Part shown: piece after piece, positions 61,029-64,000 of the stretch
How positions within the stretch are numbered: position 1 is the first letter of the stretch
Layout of the letters: each line of letters opens with the position of its first letter
Assembly: GCA_026874595.1 (NCBI GenBank)
Contig: CM049317.1
Location: 34,067,901 to 34,131,900, forward strand
Length of the DNA stretch: 64,000 bases
Direction of reading: 5' to 3'
Source of the DNA: Sipunculus nudus
Lineage: Eukaryota; Annelida; Sipuncula; Golfingiida; Sipunculidae
The notes under the pieces: model-generated
The model's database searches: none
Seen by the model: only the letters and a program-made list of their open reading frames with translations
Told to the model about the DNA's origin: nothing
Program-made: the position numbers and the translations under genes

Positions 61029-61184
61029 TGTTACGGGGTGACATAAAATCGGACCGAACTGTCTCGATAGTGAAGCTTGCTTTTCTAGCGCACCGGTTGG
61101 GACGCCGGACTTATGCGCCACCGATATGGGTTCGACTCTCCGACCGGCCCAAATTTTTACCCTGAGCAATTTGTCTTCGTAACA
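61029..61184 (+). repeat. 3' LTR of the miniature element, with tRNA-like unit
   Basis: Same length as the 5' LTR. Box A (TAGCGCACCGGTTGG) carries two changes and box B (GGTTCGACTCT) one. The 5'-TGTTACG and 3'-CGTAACA termini are perfect inverses. The bases after it (AAATGG) repeat the start of the PBS context. Confidence 0.72.
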
Positions 61185-61250
61185 AAATGGCATACTAATT
61201 AAATTAGAAAAAAAAGTTTATAATTATGATTAATGACTACATATGTATAT

Positions 61251-61904
61251 TGTTACAGATGTCTCTTTTATTGTTTGCAGCAGTCTTACATGTGTCTGTG
61301 TGGCGCTAGCATTGCTCGTAGCCGTGGGAGGCGCGCGAGCTGGCCCGGCAAACGCGTACGGTCTGACGTGTAGATACACAGCGTTCTTTGTTCTAGTCTG
61401 TTCTTGGGCGTGTGTATTATGTACAATTAGGTTCTTTTGGATTGTTTGTGAAATAGAATTTTCTACAGTTTTCGGATGAAAAGTTATAAATAGGGGGCTG
61501 TGTTTTAGAGCCGAGAATGGAGAGAAATATTTCAGAAAAGTGTGAGTAAGTTTGTGGACCTTTTCTGATAATAGCGGCAGTTATAGATCTTCTTCGAAAT
61601 TTGTGACGGATTTTATATGGTCTCCAGTTTGCCTTCGAAATTCATTATTGGATTCCAACTAATTGATTGTGATTGAACTGGACTGTTATTTTCTGAGAAG
61701 ATTTATGTGAACTGCTCATCTGGATTATTAGTTTTAAAGGACTTGTTGTCGCTGTGACAGTGGTGGTATCCAGGTACTGTACACTTTATTTATATATTTG
61801 TATTGATTTACTGTTGTTCTGTGGTTATACTGTGTAATTGTATTGATTAAGTGTATTGAAATGTAAGGATTGTTTTAAGAATAAATTATAATTATTAGTT
61901 AACA
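61251..61904 (+). mobile_element. Candidate solo LTR
   Basis: A 654-bp segment beginning TGTTAC and ending GTTAACA (5-bp inverted TGTTA/TAACA ends), with a TATAAATAGGGGG promoter-like element at 61485 and AATAAA at 61880. This order (U3-TATA, then poly(A) signal, then TA..CA end) is what an LTR shows. No flanking duplication and no internal coding region were found, so this is a moderate call. Confidence 0.35.
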
Positions 61905-62423
61905 AAAAAACACTGACTTCTTTGTTCATTCTCCTAGACATTTCACGCTGCCTAATGTTACATAATCTGATTTTTTTTATCTCCATTACAAAATTTATAT
62001 TTGTCACGACTACATGATCTGTTGATATATATATATAGTTGTTTGTATAACAGCTGGTGTCACGGAGGTCTTACATGCTCAAAAAAACTTTAAAAAGTGG
62101 CAACAATTTAATATAGACCTTCAGAAATAGAGAGCTTATGGAATGTGTGTCATATTTTACATCATATATAAAGTTCTACATATGTGATTTTATATTAGCA
62201 TGTTAAACCAGCCAGTTTGATACCTTTATGATACCTATGTCAATAGATTTAGTGGTGTTTAAGGCAACATGTGAAATGTCTAGTAATGTTTAATCATTTA
62301 AACAACTGCCTTATGGAATCAGTTAATTTTTACATTGATGAAAAATTTCAGGAACATCATGCAGGAAAATTCAAAATTGACTGGTTTTGTGAAAAAGACT
62401 GTAACACACACACACTCACATAT

Positions 62424-62425
62424 AC

Positions 62426-62475
<50 letters not shown>
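62424..62475. repeat. (TA)n microsatellite
   Basis: TA tract preceded by CA/TA-rich sequence. Confidence 0.95.
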
Positions 62476-62478
<3 letters not shown>

Positions 62479-63231
62479 AACCTGTGTTATAAGTCCAACC
62501 TGTTTGACTGGCCAGAAGTGGTCCTAATTCACAGGTGGTCTTATTCGAATGGTCAGGTGAAACCAATCTGAATGCTTAATATTGGATTATTCCTAGCACC
62601 AGTACAAAACAAATTAAATCCAGAGGACTTAGTAATATATATTATCATTTGTCTTACATTATCTTCATTTAAAAGACCTTTACCTCCAAACATAGTGCCA
62701 TCTATCATCGATGACCGACACTGAGTGGTCGGGTCAGGTTCTTGTTTAGTTAGGCCATAGAAGTCTACAGGGCTTCTTTTCATCGAACTTGTTTTAGCTT
62801 ATCTTATGAACGAGGTTAATTTCAGGACTGTAAAGTTTGGCCACTCTCTTGTGTCACGTGATCCGAGCACAGCAGATGATCTGTCAAGGAGGCTGGACAG
62901 TGTTAGGACGCGTTCAATGTTAAAGCAACGCAAGTGACAGGCCATGAATAATCCCGACTTAAATAAATAGAAATAACTCATAAAATAATTCATATGACAT
63001 GACTGCAGTGTTTTAGAATCCTATTCATCAGCTTTTAAGACATGTATCTTTTACAGGGAGCGTTTGGTCGTTATGAAGTATCTGAAAAAATTATATCACT
63101 TAGTCGAATCATTCATTGTATGTTACTTTTTTCGTAAATTTTGGAATGTAACTCATATATTCGTACATGAACAATATTTATTTCTACTTTTACATGTTAC
63201 ACAGAAGTAGAGTTTACTAAGGTAAGACATC

Positions 63232-63367
63232 ATGAAGGTGACCTTGGTACTGGCCGTCCTGGTCGTGGTGGCCTTGACCTTCGTGTACGGGAGCAGCGAG
63301 GAGAGTCGGGAGAGCAATGAGTACTGGTGGGGGAGGAAAAAAAAGGGCGGTAAAGGCAAAGGAAAGG
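63232..63367 (+). CDS. First exon of a secreted Lys/Gly-rich peptide (partial gene)
   Basis: ATG opens 45 codons: a textbook signal peptide (MKVTLVLAVLVVVALTFVYG), an acidic Ser/Glu stretch (SSEESRESNE), YWWGR, then KKKGGKGKGK. The donor G|GTGAGT leaves in phase 1, so more exons lie beyond or near the window edge. An acidic pro-piece followed by a cationic core suggests a secreted peptide such as an antimicrobial or matrix peptide, but the mature part is not visible. The exon is markedly GC-richer than its surroundings. Confidence 0.65.
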
Positions 63368-64000
63368 GTGAGTCATCATATAATGAAAGTGAAAAGTAAA
63401 TGATTTGTAGTCTGATAGCTGTCTAGTGTTAAAGTCTGGTATTCATTTATAAAAAGCATTTACGTCCCTCACGCAGCGGTTATATACTGCAATCATCCCG
63501 GATCCCCTTTCGTGTCACCGCTGCTTTGTATAGCAAGGTTTTCTGGATTCGAACACCAGGGTGCGCACAGAGCAAAGAATTATAATCAGACCAATGAGAG
63601 CGTGGTATCGCATTGTGCATCCATCTCTAAATTTTAAACATATGCGACACCGCTGTGGTTGGTCTGATTACACCAGGACATCCGCTCTCGTTGGTCTGAT
63701 TCTTGGCCCTGTGCCAGAACGTTGTTATCAAGCTTGCTATACAAGGCCGCGGTGCATATATCCTCAACATGAGAAGCGTAGGAAGCATACAGCTGCATTC
63801 ACTTCTCTTCGGCCTTTTGAAATCAGTTCGGTAAAGTCAAAACAAAAGGCCTCATTAACACCTCCTAGGGGCTCTTCCGGGGCTGGCCTAAACGTGGAAC
63901 GGAACGGAACATGGAACGCGGAACAGGGGCCTAGTTTACGGAACGGAACAAAGATATAAAAAGTGTCATAACTTTTAAATGGATGGATATTTCATGACAT
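63368..64000. other. Intron of the secreted-peptide gene / right edge
   Basis: Contains the palindromic MITE and, near 63892-63950, a run of GGAAC pentamers. No second exon was identified before the window ends. Confidence 0.5.
63516..63754. mobile_element. Palindromic MITE, about 239 bp
   Basis: The ends CACCGCTGCTTTGTATAGCA and the inverse of CTTGCTATACAAGGCCGCGG match over about 22 bp. A second internal inverted pair, AATCAGACCAATGAGAGCG (63583) and CGCTCTCGTTGGTCTGATT (63683), continues the fold. No coding frame of its own; the 132-codon open frame across it is incidental. Confidence 0.6.

Larger units (their letters stand above)
60754..61184 (+). mobile_element. Miniature LTR retroelement (TRIM-like), 431 bp
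   Basis: Two direct 156-bp LTRs flank a 119-bp interior. The right LTR begins TGTTACG and ends CGTAACA, a perfect 7-bp inverted TG...CA terminus. The left LTR ends identically and begins TGTCACT. Three bases after the left LTR is TGGGGGCTCGTCC, matching a tRNA-Pro-type primer-binding site. Just before the right LTR is a polypurine tract AAGAGGGGG. There is no coding capacity. No clear target duplication (ACAT versus AAAT). Together these are the hallmarks of a terminal-repeat retrotransposon in miniature. Confidence 0.72.
57708..63231. other. Intergenic region with retroelements
   Basis: Holds TA and GA tracts, the miniature LTR element (60754-61184) and a candidate solo LTR (61251-61904). 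Around 59960-60163 an open frame ends at a good donor (CAG|GTGAGC), but no partner exon was found. Confidence 0.5.

Noticed and set aside
60754-61184. Two functional tRNA genes
   Set aside because: The A and B boxes are good, but the anticodon and acceptor stems do not pair and both copies lie inside LTR-like direct repeats with TG..CA ends.
63561-63959. 132-codon plus-strand ORF
   Set aside because: Runs across the palindromic MITE and a GGAAC repeat; no recognisable protein.
1-64000. CRISPR arrays, operons, bacterial promoters
   Set aside because: The window is clearly eukaryotic: spliced genes, SINEs, LINE debris and microsatellites. The palindrome arrays have no unique spacers and so are not CRISPR.

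Overview
This looks like an AT-rich invertebrate nuclear genome window. It has short exons with canonical GT-AG borders in long introns, abundant (TA)n and (GA)n microsatellites, tRNA-derived SINEs and many degenerate mobile elements. The domain mix (C-type lectin with WSC, a small secreted Lys/Gly-rich peptide) and the kinds of dispersed repeat fit a lophotrochozoan, most likely a bivalve mollusc. That placement is inference; no mitochondrial or rRNA marker is present. All gene models were built by eye from splice sites and reading phase.

Left half (about 2.1-30.7 kb): one large minus-strand gene with ten exons (start codon at 30653, stop at 2495) encodes a 766-residue type I membrane receptor. 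In order it has a signal peptide, a first C-type lectin-like domain (CTLD), a second CTLD, a Ser/Thr/Pro-rich mucin-like stalk, one transmembrane helix and a 151-residue tail with four Tyr-x-Asn motifs. The striking point is that a complete eight-cysteine WSC domain, on two exons, sits inside the first CTLD. It occupies the phase-1 intron position at which the second CTLD is also split. The 15.5-kb first intron holds repeats and a few orphan exon-like ORFs. A 61-bp tandem array opens the window.

Middle (30.7-44.8 kb): a plus-strand three-exon gene encodes a 415-residue intracellular-type protein (basic coiled coil, acidic linker, Ser/Arg/Pro-rich C-terminal half) of no family I recognise. Its second intron contains a 2.24-kb inverted-repeat mobile element with an almost exact 8-bp target duplication and 22 copies of a 20-bp palindrome on a 21-bp period. 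A broken LINE reverse-transcriptase fragment lies inside it.

Right third (44.8-64 kb): a plus-strand three-exon gene encodes a 104-residue treble-CxxC zinc-binding protein with a basic Lys-Ser-Ala-Arg tail. Next comes a 431-bp retroelement in miniature (two 156-bp LTRs, primer-binding site, polypurine tract) whose LTRs carry a tRNA-like A-box/B-box unit, then a candidate solo LTR. The first exon of a secreted Lys/Gly-rich peptide gene and a palindromic MITE lie near the right edge. The rest is non-coding repeat-rich DNA. The best candidates for something undescribed are the WSC-in-CTLD receptor, the tRNA-bearing miniature LTR element and the palindrome-array element.
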